DNA from: a virus | IMG/VR virus record: IMGVR_UViG_3300025276_000031 | Location: 1 to 64,000 of that record | Reading direction: 5' to 3' (one strand) | DNA: 64,000 nucleotides | Shown here: positions 6,905-16,345 of the stretch, piece after piece | Layout of the letters: each line of letters opens with the position of its first letter | How positions within the stretch are numbered: position 1 is the first letter of the stretch | The notes under the pieces: generated by a model | Databases searched by the model: none | The model's input: the letters and a program-made list of their open reading frames with translations, nothing else | Told to the model about the DNA's origin: nothing | Program-made: the position numbers and the translations under genes

Positions 6905-8770
6905 ATGCCCCTACAAAAACTTCAGTTTGCTCCCGGTATAAACCAAGAAAAAACGCGGTATTCTGCTGAAGGTGGGTGGTATGACTGCGACAAAGTTAGA
7001 TTTAGACAAGGATTTCCTGAAAAAATTGGAGGTTGGTCTCGTATATCTGTTACCACGTTTGAAGGAGTGTGTAGATCACTTTGGAATTGGGTTACGCTAG
7101 GAGGTCTAAACCTTGTTGGTTTAGGTACAAATTTAAAATTTTATGTTGAATCTGGTGGTGCGTACACAGATATAACGCCGTTACGTGCAACTGTGACCTT
7201 GACTAACCCTTTTACAACGCAGACAGGAACAAATGCAAACGTAGTAACGGTTACTGATGCAAACGGTGGATACATTGATGGTGATTTTGTAACTTTTACA
7301 GGATCAGGAGACGTAGGCGGTGTTGCTGCAAGTGTTTTAAATACCGAACACCAAATTACATATACATCTGGTAATACGTACACGATAACACTTCCTCAAA
7401 ATGCAAGTTCTGTTGCTACAGGTGGCGGTACGGTTACTGCAAAGTATCAGATAAATGTTGGTCCTACGGTCTCAGTTCCATTAACAGGGTGGGGTAGTGG
7501 TAGTTGGGGTGCAGGTACTTGGGGTTTTGGAGGTACTTCATCATACCCATTACGCATATGGAGCCAAGCAAATTTTGGAGAAGACTTAGTATTTGCACAA
7601 CGTGGTGGCGCTGTTTATTATTGGGACGCTTCTACAGGGCTTGTAAATAATCGTGCAGTATTATTGTCTAGTTTAAATGCTGGAGGAGCCGTGCCTACAA
7701 GCACAAACAGAATATTGGTGTCGGATGTAAGTAGGTTTGTGTTTTGTTTTGGAGCAAATCCGTTTGGCGGGACTACATTTGATCCTATGTTAGTGCGGTG
7801 GTCCGATCAGGGAGATGCAACAAATTGGGTGCCTTCGGCAGTTACACAGGCAGGAGGACTTTCGTTATCTAGGGGCACTGAAATTGTTGCTGCCATACAA
7901 TCACGGCAGGAAGTTCTAGTATGGACTGATGCGGCTTTGTATTCCTTGCAGTATGTAGGCGCAGATTCCGGCGTTTGGGGCGCGCAAACTGTAGGAGAAA
8001 ACATATCTATTGCTTCACAAAATGCTGTAGCTTTTGCTAATGGTACTTCGTATTGGATGGGTAAAGATAAATTCTATAAATACGATGGTCGTACGCAACC
8101 GTTACGATGCGATGTAAAACGTAGCGTGTTTAATAACTTTAATTCTTTGCAGTATGAACAAGTATTTGCAGGTACGAACGAGGGGTTTCACGAAGTATGG
8201 TGGTTTTACTGTTCTGCAGAAAGCACTTCGTTAGATAAATATGTTATCTATAACTACGTAGAAGATACATGGTATCATGGAAACATGGCGCGCACTGCAT
8301 GGTTAGACTCAGGATTACGGGATTTTCCTTTGGCTGCTACTTACAGTAATAATTTAGTAAATCACGAAGAAGGTATAGATGATAACGAACTAGGAGCAAG
8401 TACTCCTATTGCGGCTAGTATATCGTCTGGTGAATTTGATATTGAGGACGGCGATAGGTTTTCGTTTGTGTATCGAGTTGTACCTGACGTTACTTTTAAT
8501 GGTTCTACTGCAGTTGCTCCTGCTGCTACTATGACGTTAAGCCCGTTAAATAGTTCAGGATCAGGGTACAACAATCCTGCGTCTGTAGGAGGGTCTAACA
8601 CTGGCTCTGTTATTCGTACTGCTACTGTTCCTATAGAACAATTTACCGGACAAGTTAACACACGCGTACGCGGGCGACAGTTATCATTTACAGTATCGTC
8701 TAGTGCAGCAGGTGTAACGTGGCAATTAGGGTCTCCACGCATTGATGTACGTCCAGATGGTAGACGTTAA
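6905..8770 (+). CDS. Tail-hub/nozzle-like structural protein, copy B
   Basis: A 621-residue paralog of the 2324-4447 protein, with the same N-terminal (KLQFAPGINQE ... KVRFRQGFPEKIGGW) and C-terminal (GSPRIDVRPDGRR) blocks and a shared middle (YWMGKDKFYKYDG, EVWWFY, NYVEDTWYHGNMARTAW). It lacks the extra beta-sandwich of copy A. The gene belongs to the main late operon, followed by small tail proteins and the giant internal proteins. By analogy to short-tailed phages it should form part of the tail tube, hub or nozzle; the precise role is inferred. CGN arginine codons are more frequent than in copy A. Confidence 0.75.
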   Translation: MPLQKLQFAPGINQEKTRYSAEGGWYDCDKVRFRQGFPEKIGGWSRISVTTFEGVCRSLWNWVTLGGLNLVGLGTNLKFYVESGGAYTDITPLRATVTLTNPFTTQTGTNANVVTVTDANGGYIDGDFVTFTGSGDVGGVAASVLNTEHQITYTSGNTYTITLPQNASSVATGGGTVTAKYQINVGPTVSVPLTGWGSGSWGAGTWGFGGTSSYPLRIWSQANFGEDLVFAQRGGAVYYWDASTGLVNNRAVLLSSLNAGGAVPTSTNRILVSDVSRFVFCFGANPFGGTTFDPMLVRWSDQGDATNWVPSAVTQAGGLSLSRGTEIVAAIQSRQEVLVWTDAALYSLQYVGADSGVWGAQTVGENISIASQNAVAFANGTSYWMGKDKFYKYDGRTQPLRCDVKRSVFNNFNSLQYEQVFAGTNEGFHEVWWFYCSAESTSLDKYVIYNYVEDTWYHGNMARTAWLDSGLRDFPLAATYSNNLVNHEEGIDDNELGASTPIAASISSGEFDIEDGDRFSFVYRVVPDVTFNGSTAVAPAATMTLSPLNSSGSGYNNPASVGGSNTGSVIRTATVPIEQFTGQVNTRVRGRQLSFTVSSSAAGVTWQLGSPRIDVRPDGRR

Positions 8771-8958
8771 TGGCTAATAATCAGTACATAGTAGGGTTTA
8801 AAGCCCCCGCACTTCCGTATCCTTCGATGGTATACAATGCTACTGAGTTAGAAGAATTTAACAAAGTATTGCGGCTTTACTTTAACCAAGTAGACAATGC
8901 ACTACGAGACGTATCGGCTACATATGAAGCTGAAGCGCAAGTTTGGTTTTTTAGTTAA
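8770..8958 (+). CDS. Small tail-associated protein paired with tail-hub copy B
   Basis: A 62-residue protein, one-base stop/start overlap on both sides. It begins MANNQYIVGFKAPALPYPSMVYN and then has a helix (ELEEFNKVLRLYFNQVDNAL) ending in YEAEAQVWFF. The layout corresponds to the first two thirds of the 97-residue protein after copy A. It is unrecognised as a family; the strict linkage with the hub gene in two diverged copies supports a structural partnership. Confidence 0.65.
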   Translation: MANNQYIVGFKAPALPYPSMVYNATELEEFNKVLRLYFNQVDNALRDVSATYEAEAQVWFFS

Positions 8959-9278
8959 TGGCTAACTTATATAAAACTGTAGTTGATAATGTGTCTGCAA
9001 CGGGAAATCGAACGTTGTATACTACTCCTTTGGGTACTACAGCAATATTTAATTCTCTTCTTGTGTGTAACGATAACGCTGCAGGCGCTGACATGACAAT
9101 TTCTATACGTGTAAGTAATGTACTACACCCAGTATTTTTTAGTAAAACGTTTAGCGCAGGAACTACTACACAACTGTTAACCGCACCGTTAGTTGTAGCA
9201 TCAGGGGATGCTATAATACTTAACGCTGAAACAGCCGGTAGATTGCATGTTGTTGCCAGCATTTTAGAGGTTACATAA
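8958..9278 (+). CDS. Small beta-rich virion protein
   Basis: A 106-residue protein resembling in size and style the 108-residue protein at 60789-61115: both are beta-rich, have a GRTxLYTTP or VNTQTV-like centre, a stretch about units or defaults (KTFSAGTTTQLLTAPLVV), and end in SILEVT or SVLEIT. The shared C-terminal LEVT/LEIT and the MAN start suggest paralogy. It overlaps its neighbours by one base. Such proteins are probably appendage or decoration subunits of the virion; the function was not recognised. Confidence 0.6.
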   Translation: MANLYKTVVDNVSATGNRTLYTTPLGTTAIFNSLLVCNDNAAGADMTISIRVSNVLHPVFFSKTFSAGTTTQLLTAPLVVASGDAIILNAETAGRLHVVASILEVT

Positions 9279-9745
9279 TGGCCACTGTAGTTGATAGTAG
9301 AGAGAAGCCACTACCTGCACCTACTGTTGTGTTAACTTATATGTCTGAAGCAGATTTACCTCCTGATATAGACTTAAAAACTGCGTTAGCGATGTGGGTT
9401 AAAGAAATGACATTGCCTGACGTTGAGATGGTACAAGTAGGTAATACTGTATTTGTTGGGCATAGAGGTAAAGACAAAAACAAAAACAAGATTATGGGAC
9501 GCGTATTTAATGTAGATACCGCACGTAATCTTGTAGCTAACACGGTAAAATATTTTAAAGTTTTACAGCAAAAGGGCATAACACATTACTCAGTTGCATT
9601 TGATAAAGGTACTTTAGAACAGGCAGCTAAAGCAGTTGGCAGGGCACTTAACGGTACGGGGATACAAGTAGGGTTGGGGGAAGACGAAAACGAACAGATG
9701 ATATTGTTTGTACAGTTTCCTACAAACACAAAGAAAAAGGTGTAA
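9278..9745 (+). CDS. Conserved-looking phage protein of unknown function
   Basis: A 155-residue protein with an N-terminal Pro-rich stretch, DLPPDIDLKTALAMWVKEM, the central VGNTVFVGHRGKDKNKNK, and a helical C-terminal half (DKGTLEQAAKAVGRAL, VGLGEDENEQMILFVQF). The last part reads like a small alpha/beta fold with a GDE/EDEN turn. It sits between small tail proteins and the 1681-residue internal protein and is separated by only a few bases from each. Nothing indicates an enzyme. It may be a tail assembly or virion component. Confidence 0.55.
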   Translation: MATVVDSREKPLPAPTVVLTYMSEADLPPDIDLKTALAMWVKEMTLPDVEMVQVGNTVFVGHRGKDKNKNKIMGRVFNVDTARNLVANTVKYFKVLQQKGITHYSVAFDKGTLEQAAKAVGRALNGTGIQVGLGEDENEQMILFVQFPTNTKKKV

Positions 9746-9748
9746 GCT

Positions 9749-12700
9749 ATGAGTGCTGTTATAAAAGTAGTAAGTAAAGTTGTCAAACCTGTTCTTAATG
9801 TTGCGTCAGACATAGCTAACACCATTATGGAACCCGCGTTTGAAGTTATGGATTTTGTACGGGACGAGATAGCCGCTCCTGTTTTTGATGTGGCTATAGA
9901 TAATATAGATATATATGACGCCATTAATATTGGCATTACTGTTGCCTCTGGTGGTACAATCCCCCCGTGGGTTATTGGTGTATCATCAGGAGCCGCTACA
10001 ATAGCTCGGGGCGGTGATTTAAGCGATGCTATTAAAGCAGGAGCTGTAGCTTATGCAGGGTCTACTGTAGGTAAAACTTTTGACACTAAAATTGCACCTA
10101 GACTTACAGACACACTTACAGCCGAAGGTTTTAACCAGACTGTTAGCAATCTAATTAGCGAAGGCGTTAAATCCTCGGCAAAAGCCTTAGTGTATGGTCA
10201 AGACCCGTTAGAAGCGTTTGCTATAGGCGGTATAAACGCGGGTGTAGGCGCTGCGTTAGGTGCTATTGATGACGCATACACTAATCTTACAGGCGAAGTT
10301 AACCTTGATATTGACGGCGTAGAAATTCCTGTGGTTGCTGGATGGGAAAATTTACAAGACGGTGTTAAAGACGCGATAGCTGCAGGAGTAACTGCAGAAT
10401 TAAATGGTGGCGATATAAGTAGTGCAGTGCTTACAAACATTGTAAGTAAATATTCTGGTCTTGCCAAAACCATGAACAACTACATGACTAGTGAAGAAGG
10501 TTTAGGGTTAGACGAGGATCGTGCTCGACTGTTAACAACTGCATTAGGTAACGCAGCGGGGGCCGCTATTGACGGTAATACAGAACTTACGTTTGACGCA
10601 TTTTTTAAGACTATTGAAGACTACGGATACAAAGGATTAAAAGAAGCGATAGACAAACCTGTATACGAAGGTTTGGATAAAATTACAGGGGATTATCAAA
10701 AAACTGCAGCTGCTGCTAATACGTTAAATACAGCCATTACAACGGCTCAAAACGTGGCCGACGAATATAATAGTTTACGCACTACATTACAAAACGAAGT
10801 TGATAATGCGCAGGCTCTCTATGGAACGGACTCAGAAGCATATAATGCAGCATATGCAAGATTACAGGAACGGTATGATACATACTATACTCCTACGTTT
10901 AACGCATTACAAAATGAGCATGACGATGTAATGGTTACTGTAAACGATGCTCAGATTGAGTACGACGATCAAAACCAGTATTTGATGTCTGATATAAATG
11001 ATCTCGATATTGCGTTGTCTCCTATATTTAACGAAGTACAACGCGAAATAGTTTTAGCCTTAAAACCAGATGCAAATTTAGAAGTTATTGCTAACTATCT
11101 TGGTGTAGACGAAGTAGATGCTGCTAGTGCATTTTTAAGCACTAACGGATCACTTACAAATATGCCTAATACGCAGTCCGAAGCCGATGCTGCGTTAGAC
11201 CAAACACGACTTCAATATGTTACAGCGGCGTTAAATGCACGAGGTATACCCATTGAATCACTAAATCCAAATCAATTAGGTAAATACCTTAATTACGCTA
11301 AAGAATTTTTAGGAAATACAAATAATATTTTAAACGCAGACATGAACGAGTTTGCGGACAGCATGATTTACTCCGCTGAATTATCTCCTGAAATAATAAA
11401 GACAGCTAAAGACGCAGGTTTTGTACCCCAAACTGTAGATGACTATGGTATGTTTCTTACTGGCGAATACATACGGGTTAGCGAAGCAGGAAACACGGGA
11501 AACGCTCCTGCATTTTTAGATACTAGAGGGCTAGCAGACGAAAATGTTGAGCAATGGTTATTTACTAATGGGTACACACAAGATGACGTAACCCATGTTG
11601 GTGATGGATATTATAACAGAGATATTACAGATTCAACTACTTATGGCTTTGAAAAACCTCCGCTTGAAGAACTGGACAATGCGGTAAGTAATTATAAAGA
11701 CCCTACAAATTCACGGTTTGGTGAACAACCAGTAGAAGGTCAGCGTGTTCTTGACGAAGTAGTTTTGGGTGAGGGCGTAGGCGCACAACAGTTATTAGAC
11801 GGTAGTGCCATCTTAACCAACAATGACGGAGTTCCTACGTGGGAACTACGCACAACACAAGACACAGCTACAGGCGGTGTTGATACGACTGCTGTATTAG
11901 AAGATATTACAGGGGTTGCGCCTACATTTACTACGTTTGTAAATCAATACGGCGTAGAAAACATAGATACATTTTTGTATATGCCGAATGTAATGGAGAC
12001 CGGAGAAGACGGAGTTCGTCGATTTACAGAGGTTCCGGGCGGTGCAACTGGTGCTTATTCTCTTAGCGAAGATAGAACTAGAGTGCTTGACGCCGATGGA
12101 AATACGGTTGGTATAATTGAAGCTAGTCCTATGATGCTTGCTACTCTTGTAAACTTAAATCCTAATGATGGGCAAACTTTTGATGACCTTGTAGGCACAC
12201 CTATAGCTAAAGCAGCTAAAACTTTTTACAGCCGTATTCGAGATGACCTTTCAACTGAAGAAAATAAAGAAACTTGGGACAATATGTCTAGTGTGTTTCT
12301 TTTAATGAGTGGCGAAATGGTTGACGCTGTTGCTGGAATGGATGTGTTAAAAGGTGATTCTCCTGATACCGAGTTAAGTAGATACGCTGATTTTATTCTT
12401 TCTTCGGCTTACGATATAAAAAGTGATGAGTGGAGAGAAAACGGCCCTATAATTGAAGAACTGCGTAGAGCCCCACTAAATGCGTGGTACGAAGCAAATC
12501 CCGGTAAAGAGTTATCTGTTATAGATAATACGTTATTACAATTGGAAGGCGTATACGGAGCTTACCAACGATTTCCAACACAAGTTTTAGCTGAAACTAT
12601 AGGTAAAGAAGTATTACAAGAAATACCGTTGTTACTGACGGGGGCGGCAGTTGCCAGAATTGGTTACAAATCTACGGTTAACATTGCTGGTAAAGAATGG

Positions 12701-14794
12701 GCCGCAAAATTTAGTTCTAAATTAGGAATAACTACTGCAGGCGGACTTAATGTTGCCGAAGCATACGGAGCTACTGCTTCTAGTACGTACGACACAATCT
12801 ATGCAACTGCGCTACGAAAAGAAGGTGTAACTGAAGAAACTGCTACAGACGCACAAAAAGATGCCGCACATAATTTAGCAGTTCCTGCGGCACAAAATGC
12901 AGCCGCCGCTGCAGCGGTAGTCACTGGTGCATTGTATGTAACAGGCATGGGTAGTTCGCTGGAAAAAACTTTTCTTGGGGCAGGCAAATCTACAATTACT
13001 ACAAATGCAGTAAAACAACTTAGCAGTAGTATATTAAATGTTGCTGATATTATGGTCAAAGAAGGTATATCTGAGTCTATAGAAGAAATTATACCTCAGA
13101 TGTTAACGGATAAATACCAACGTGAAATAGACCCTGACGCAGTGCGTGGATTCGACAACGTAGTTAATGCTGGCATACAAGCCTTTCTAACCGGAGGTGG
13201 TACTAGCGGTACTCTTAGTATTCCTAATGTTACTATAGATCAAGCTAAAAGTACCTTAGCTGCTAGTGATATGCTAGGAACATTAGTTGGAAACAGTGCA
13301 ACTTCCACAGGAAACGTTATCGCGGATTTGCTCCCTAAAATTAACCCCGGCATAAAAAATGTATTTGCCACCACGTCTACAGCAGAAGAAGCTACTGCAG
13401 CGTTGCAAGAGCTTGGTCTTACCGATAACGTAGTTTTAAATAATGTATTAAACTCAACATACGACACCATGTATGTCAGTACAAATGAGGCTGATACTGC
13501 GTTTAGCACTGCAAATCCTGATTATAAACCTACGCAAGCTGATATAGATTCTATTGTTACTGCTAATCCTAGCGCGGATTTAGACACTGCAGTAACCGAG
13601 TTTATTAACCCTAAGTTTCTTAGTGCTGACGAAGTAAAAGCGGCGGCGTTGGAAGAAGGTATAATTCTAACTGACGAACAGGCTGAAGCCTACGTTGGAC
13701 AAAAAGACGAAGCATCTGCGACTACAGACATTCGTAACGAATACGACCCGTTAGCTACTACTAAAGATGAGGCAACACAATATTTTGCGGATACAGGGTA
13801 CACGGCTACACCAGAAGAACTTGCTGATTTTATTGGCACGTTAAACGAAGAAGTACAAAAAACCGCTATCGGTGACTACGTTAATCCACGTCAAGTAACA
13901 AAAGACGAAGCAAAACAGTTTCTTGAAGATGTAGGGTATAACGCAGACGAAGATGAAATTGCCCGATTTATAGGTCAAACTAACGATGATACTTTTCAAG
14001 ATACGCAAAGAACAGCAATAAACGAATACACTGATCCTCGCGTTGTTACTGGAGACGAAGTACGTACTAGGTTTCAAGAATTAGGATTTGATACTCCTAC
14101 CGAAACAGACATAAACAAATTTACAGGACAGTTTGACCAAACGGCAAAACTTGGTGAGGTTGAAGAGTATCTACCAACCGCGCAATATAACTCTATTGCT
14201 GAATTGCTTGGCAAACCTGCGCGCAATGTAACGCAAGAAGATGTTGATTTTGTTGCAAATAAAATTGCTTTGGACGAAGTTTTAACTGATCAACAAATAA
14301 CACGGTATGATGTTAACAGTGACGGTATTGTAGACCAATTTGATAATGATTTATTGCTGCAAAGGTTAGGTGGAGATACTGACGTACAATTAGCTGACAC
14401 AGCAATGTTTAACCCTGCCACAGGTATATATGCACAATTAGACACTCAAAATGATACACAAGCACAATTAGATGCCGTTATTGATTTAAATACTCAACTA
14501 AACACGCAAGTTAATACCTTGGGTAAAAAAACAAACTTTAATCAATTTCAAGATATGCTAATGGGAGCAAATGATTTAAGTGGACAACAGGTAGCTGTAA
14601 AGTCAGGTGATAAAGTAAATCTTGATTATTTGTATGACTTTGAAAGTGTTTTTGCTAACCCTCAACAGGAAGCGTTGTTTGGTAGTCCATATGGTGTTGC
14701 ACCTACAGCAAACTCCCGTGGTGGTAGTTTTGCACAGGGTGGACAAATAGAGGATAAAAATGATATGTTGTTAAGAATACTTGGAGAAGTGTAA
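9749..14794 (+). CDS. Giant internal virion protein (1681 aa) with C-terminal repeats and an EF-hand-like loop
   Basis: A 1681-residue protein. The N-terminal 200 residues are Ala/Gly/Ile-rich with glycine-rich potential membrane-active stretches (INIGITVASGGTIPPW), followed by long acidic helical regions (about 310-420). Residues about 1284-1480 hold four to five degenerate repeats of about 45 residues built on P-x-x-x-T-x-D/E-E-x-x-x-x-F-x-x-x-G-Y/F and ending in F-I/T-G-Q. At about 1521 DVNSDGIVDQFD is an EF-hand or dockerin-type calcium loop. The extreme C-terminus has a GGSFAQGGQ motif seen in other proteins of this operon. Comparable giant proteins in podoviruses are ejected to form a DNA conduit; this role is inferred from position and size. 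Confidence 0.7.
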   Translation: MSAVIKVVSKVVKPVLNVASDIANTIMEPAFEVMDFVRDEIAAPVFDVAIDNIDIYDAINIGITVASGGTIPPWVIGVSSGAATIARGGDLSDAIKAGAVAYAGSTVGKTFDTKIAPRLTDTLTAEGFNQTVSNLISEGVKSSAKALVYGQDPLEAFAIGGINAGVGAALGAIDDAYTNLTGEVNLDIDGVEIPVVAGWENLQDGVKDAIAAGVTAELNGGDISSAVLTNIVSKYSGLAKTMNNYMTSEEGLGLDEDRARLLTTALGNAAGAAIDGNTELTFDAFFKTIEDYGYKGLKEAIDKPVYEGLDKITGDYQKTAAAANTLNTAITTAQNVADEYNSLRTTLQNEVDNAQALYGTDSEAYNAAYARLQERYDTYYTPTFNALQNEHDDVMVTVNDAQIEYDDQNQYLMSDINDLDIALSPIFNEVQREIVLALKPDANLEVIANYLGVDEVDAASAFLSTNGSLTNMPNTQSEADAALDQTRLQYVTAALNARGIPIESLNPNQLGKYLNYAKEFLGNTNNILNADMNEFADSMIYSAELSPEIIKTAKDAGFVPQTVDDYGMFLTGEYIRVSEAGNTGNAPAFLDTRGLADENVEQWLFTNGYTQDDVTHVGDGYYNRDITDSTTYGFEKPPLEELDNAVSNYKDPTNSRFGEQPVEGQRVLDEVVLGEGVGAQQLLDGSAILTNNDGVPTWELRTTQDTATGGVDTTAVLEDITGVAPTFTTFVNQYGVENIDTFLYMPNVMETGEDGVRRFTEVPGGATGAYSLSEDRTRVLDADGNTVGIIEASPMMLATLVNLNPNDGQTFDDLVGTPIAKAAKTFYSRIRDDLSTEENKETWDNMSSVFLLMSGEMVDAVAGMDVLKGDSPDTELSRYADFILSSAYDIKSDEWRENGPIIEELRRAPLNAWYEANPGKELSVIDNTLLQLEGVYGAYQRFPTQVLAETIGKEVLQEIPLLLTGAAVARIGYKSTVNIAGKEWAAKFSSKLGITTAGGLNVAEAYGATASSTYDTIYATALRKEGVTEETATDAQKDAAHNLAVPAAQNAAAAAAVVTGALYVTGMGSSLEKTFLGAGKSTITTNAVKQLSSSILNVADIMVKEGISESIEEIIPQMLTDKYQREIDPDAVRGFDNVVNAGIQAFLTGGGTSGTLSIPNVTIDQAKSTLAASDMLGTLVGNSATSTGNVIADLLPKINPGIKNVFATTSTAEEATAALQELGLTDNVVLNNVLNSTYDTMYVSTNEADTAFSTANPDYKPTQADIDSIVTANPSADLDTAVTEFINPKFLSADEVKAAALEEGIILTDEQAEAYVGQKDEASATTDIRNEYDPLATTKDEATQYFADTGYTATPEELADFIGTLNEEVQKTAIGDYVNPRQVTKDEAKQFLEDVGYNADEDEIARFIGQTNDDTFQDTQRTAINEYTDPRVVTGDEVRTRFQELGFDTPTETDINKFTGQFDQTAKLGEVEEYLPTAQYNSIAELLGKPARNVTQEDVDFVANKIALDEVLTDQQITRYDVNSDGIVDQFDNDLLLQRLGGDTDVQLADTAMFNPATGIYAQLDTQNDTQAQLDAVIDLNTQLNTQVNTLGKKTNFNQFQDMLMGANDLSGQQVAVKSGDKVNLDYLYDFESVFANPQQEALFGSPYGVAPTANSRGGSFAQGGQIEDKNDMLLRILGEV

Positions 14795-15432
14795 TGTCTT
14801 GGTTTGACAGTATCTTAAATCAGTTAACTGATGACCCGCTTAAAACTGCGGTTTCATTGGGTGGATCGTACCTGTTAAATGAATCAGGTATTGGGCAAGC
14901 TCAAATACCCCAAACAGGATATCAAGGTAAAATTCCTGAGTTATCTATGTCTAGGCAAGTAGTACCTAATACATATGATCCTAACAGGAGAGCGGGAAGT
15001 GGGGGGCAGCGTTACTTTACTGATGCTCAGTACATACCTAAAAATGCAACGCCTAACACACCTATGTCTGCTGAAGGGCTGGCGGCGTTAAATGCTGCCA
15101 ATCCTGCGCAAGAAGAAATTAAACCTACTACTCCCCCTACGCAACAAATGGCAACGGGTGGTATTGCAGAATTAAAACAAGGTAAGTACCTTGATGGCAA
15201 GACAGACGGTATGGCCGATAAAGTTCCTGCGTCTATAGATGGTATGCAAGAAGCCCGACTTAGTGACGGTGAATTTGTTATTCCTGCAGATGTTGTAAGT
15301 CACCTTGGTAATGGTAATTCTGATGCAGGCGCAAAAGTTCTTGAAAATATGATGGCTCGTGTTCGTAAAGAACGGACGGGTAATACTAAACAGGGAAAAG
15401 AAATTGACCCTAAAAAATTCTTACCTGTGTGA
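14794..15432 (+). CDS. Internal virion protein with LSDGEFVIPADVVS motif
   Basis: A 212-residue protein, one-base overlap with the 1681-residue gene. The N-terminal half is low in complexity (Gln, Pro, Asn). The C-terminal half has ATGGIAELKQGKYLDGKTDG, DKVPASIDG and ARLSDGEFVIPADVVSHLG, followed by DAGAKVLENMMARVRKER. I recognise the LSDGEFVIPADVVS pattern as common in marine phage operons next to internal virion proteins, but its function is not established as far as I know. The repeated GGI/GKYLDG sequence is like segments in the neighbours at 16346 and 9749, suggesting common assembly signals. Confidence 0.65.
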   Translation: MSWFDSILNQLTDDPLKTAVSLGGSYLLNESGIGQAQIPQTGYQGKIPELSMSRQVVPNTYDPNRRAGSGGQRYFTDAQYIPKNATPNTPMSAEGLAALNAANPAQEEIKPTTPPTQQMATGGIAELKQGKYLDGKTDGMADKVPASIDGMQEARLSDGEFVIPADVVSHLGNGNSDAGAKVLENMMARVRKERTGNTKQGKEIDPKKFLPV

Positions 15433-15440
15433 GGTGAATT

Positions 15441-16334
15441 ATGGCTGAACAAGACATTACTTCTGGTGTAACTGCTGGTGACTCGGGAATGCCCGGAAGT
15501 TACACAGGTACAGAATCTTCGCTTTCAAATTGGGCAGGTGACTATGTTACCAACATGCTTGGTCAGGGTAGAGCACTTGGTGAGGAAGGTTATAACGCGT
15601 ATTCAGGGCCGTTAACCGCAGGTACTTCTGACCTACAAGATCAAGCATTTGAAGGTATTGGAGGTCTTAATTTACCTACAGACCAAATGGGTACGGCTGG
15701 GTATACACCTCAAGCGTTTACAGGCGAGAATGTAAACCAGTACATGAATCCATATTTAATGCAGTCTTTGCAACCACAAATTGACGAAGCGCGCAGGCAG
15801 TCAGAGATTGATCGTATTTCTAACGCGGGGCGCATGACCCGTGCAGGGTCGTTTGGTGGATCACGACAGGCAGTGTTAGATGCTGAAAATCAATTTGGTA
15901 TGCAACGCAATATTGCAGGCATTACAGGTCAAGGCTACGCAGACGCATATAGAAATGCTGTAGATCAGTTTAATGTAGAACAAGATCGTGGTATGACTGC
16001 TCAAGACCGTATAAATGAGTACGGGTTTACCGGATTAGGCGCGTTGTCTGATGCAGGCGCAACGCAACGTGGTATTGAAGCTGAAGGTATTAACGCGGAT
16101 AGAGCACAATTTGAAGAAGAACGTGACTTCCCGTACAAACAAGTCCAGTACATGCAGTCTCTGTTACAAGGTCTACCTATTGAAGCGCAATCTTACAACT
16201 ATGCACAACCTAGTGTGTTGTCAGAACTTGCTAGTACGTCTGGCGGTCTTAGTGCGCTGTACGATAAACTGTTTCCGAATGAGAGTAAAACTGCTCCAGA
16301 AACATCTCCTCGCCCTGTGCTGCGTCCAACATAA
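15441..16334 (+). CDS. Internal virion protein, helical middle domain
   Basis: A 297-residue protein with an AGGTGAATT ribosome-binding region. The N-terminal third is Gly/Ser/Thr-rich (virion-like, NMLGQGRALGEEGYNAYSGP). The middle has a helical segment, QPQIDEARRQSEIDRISNAG, then GSFGGSRQAVLDAENQFGM and GYADAYRNAVDQFNVEQDR. The R-x-G-S-F-G-G-S-R-Q block is a pattern I associate with internal virion proteins of marine podoviruses. No enzyme motif is visible. The gene lies third in the run of five internal-protein genes and probably contributes to the core or ejection apparatus. Confidence 0.6.
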   Translation: MAEQDITSGVTAGDSGMPGSYTGTESSLSNWAGDYVTNMLGQGRALGEEGYNAYSGPLTAGTSDLQDQAFEGIGGLNLPTDQMGTAGYTPQAFTGENVNQYMNPYLMQSLQPQIDEARRQSEIDRISNAGRMTRAGSFGGSRQAVLDAENQFGMQRNIAGITGQGYADAYRNAVDQFNVEQDRGMTAQDRINEYGFTGLGALSDAGATQRGIEAEGINADRAQFEEERDFPYKQVQYMQSLLQGLPIEAQSYNYAQPSVLSELASTSGGLSALYDKLFPNESKTAPETSPRPVLRPT

Positions 16335-16345
16335 GGAAAAAATAA

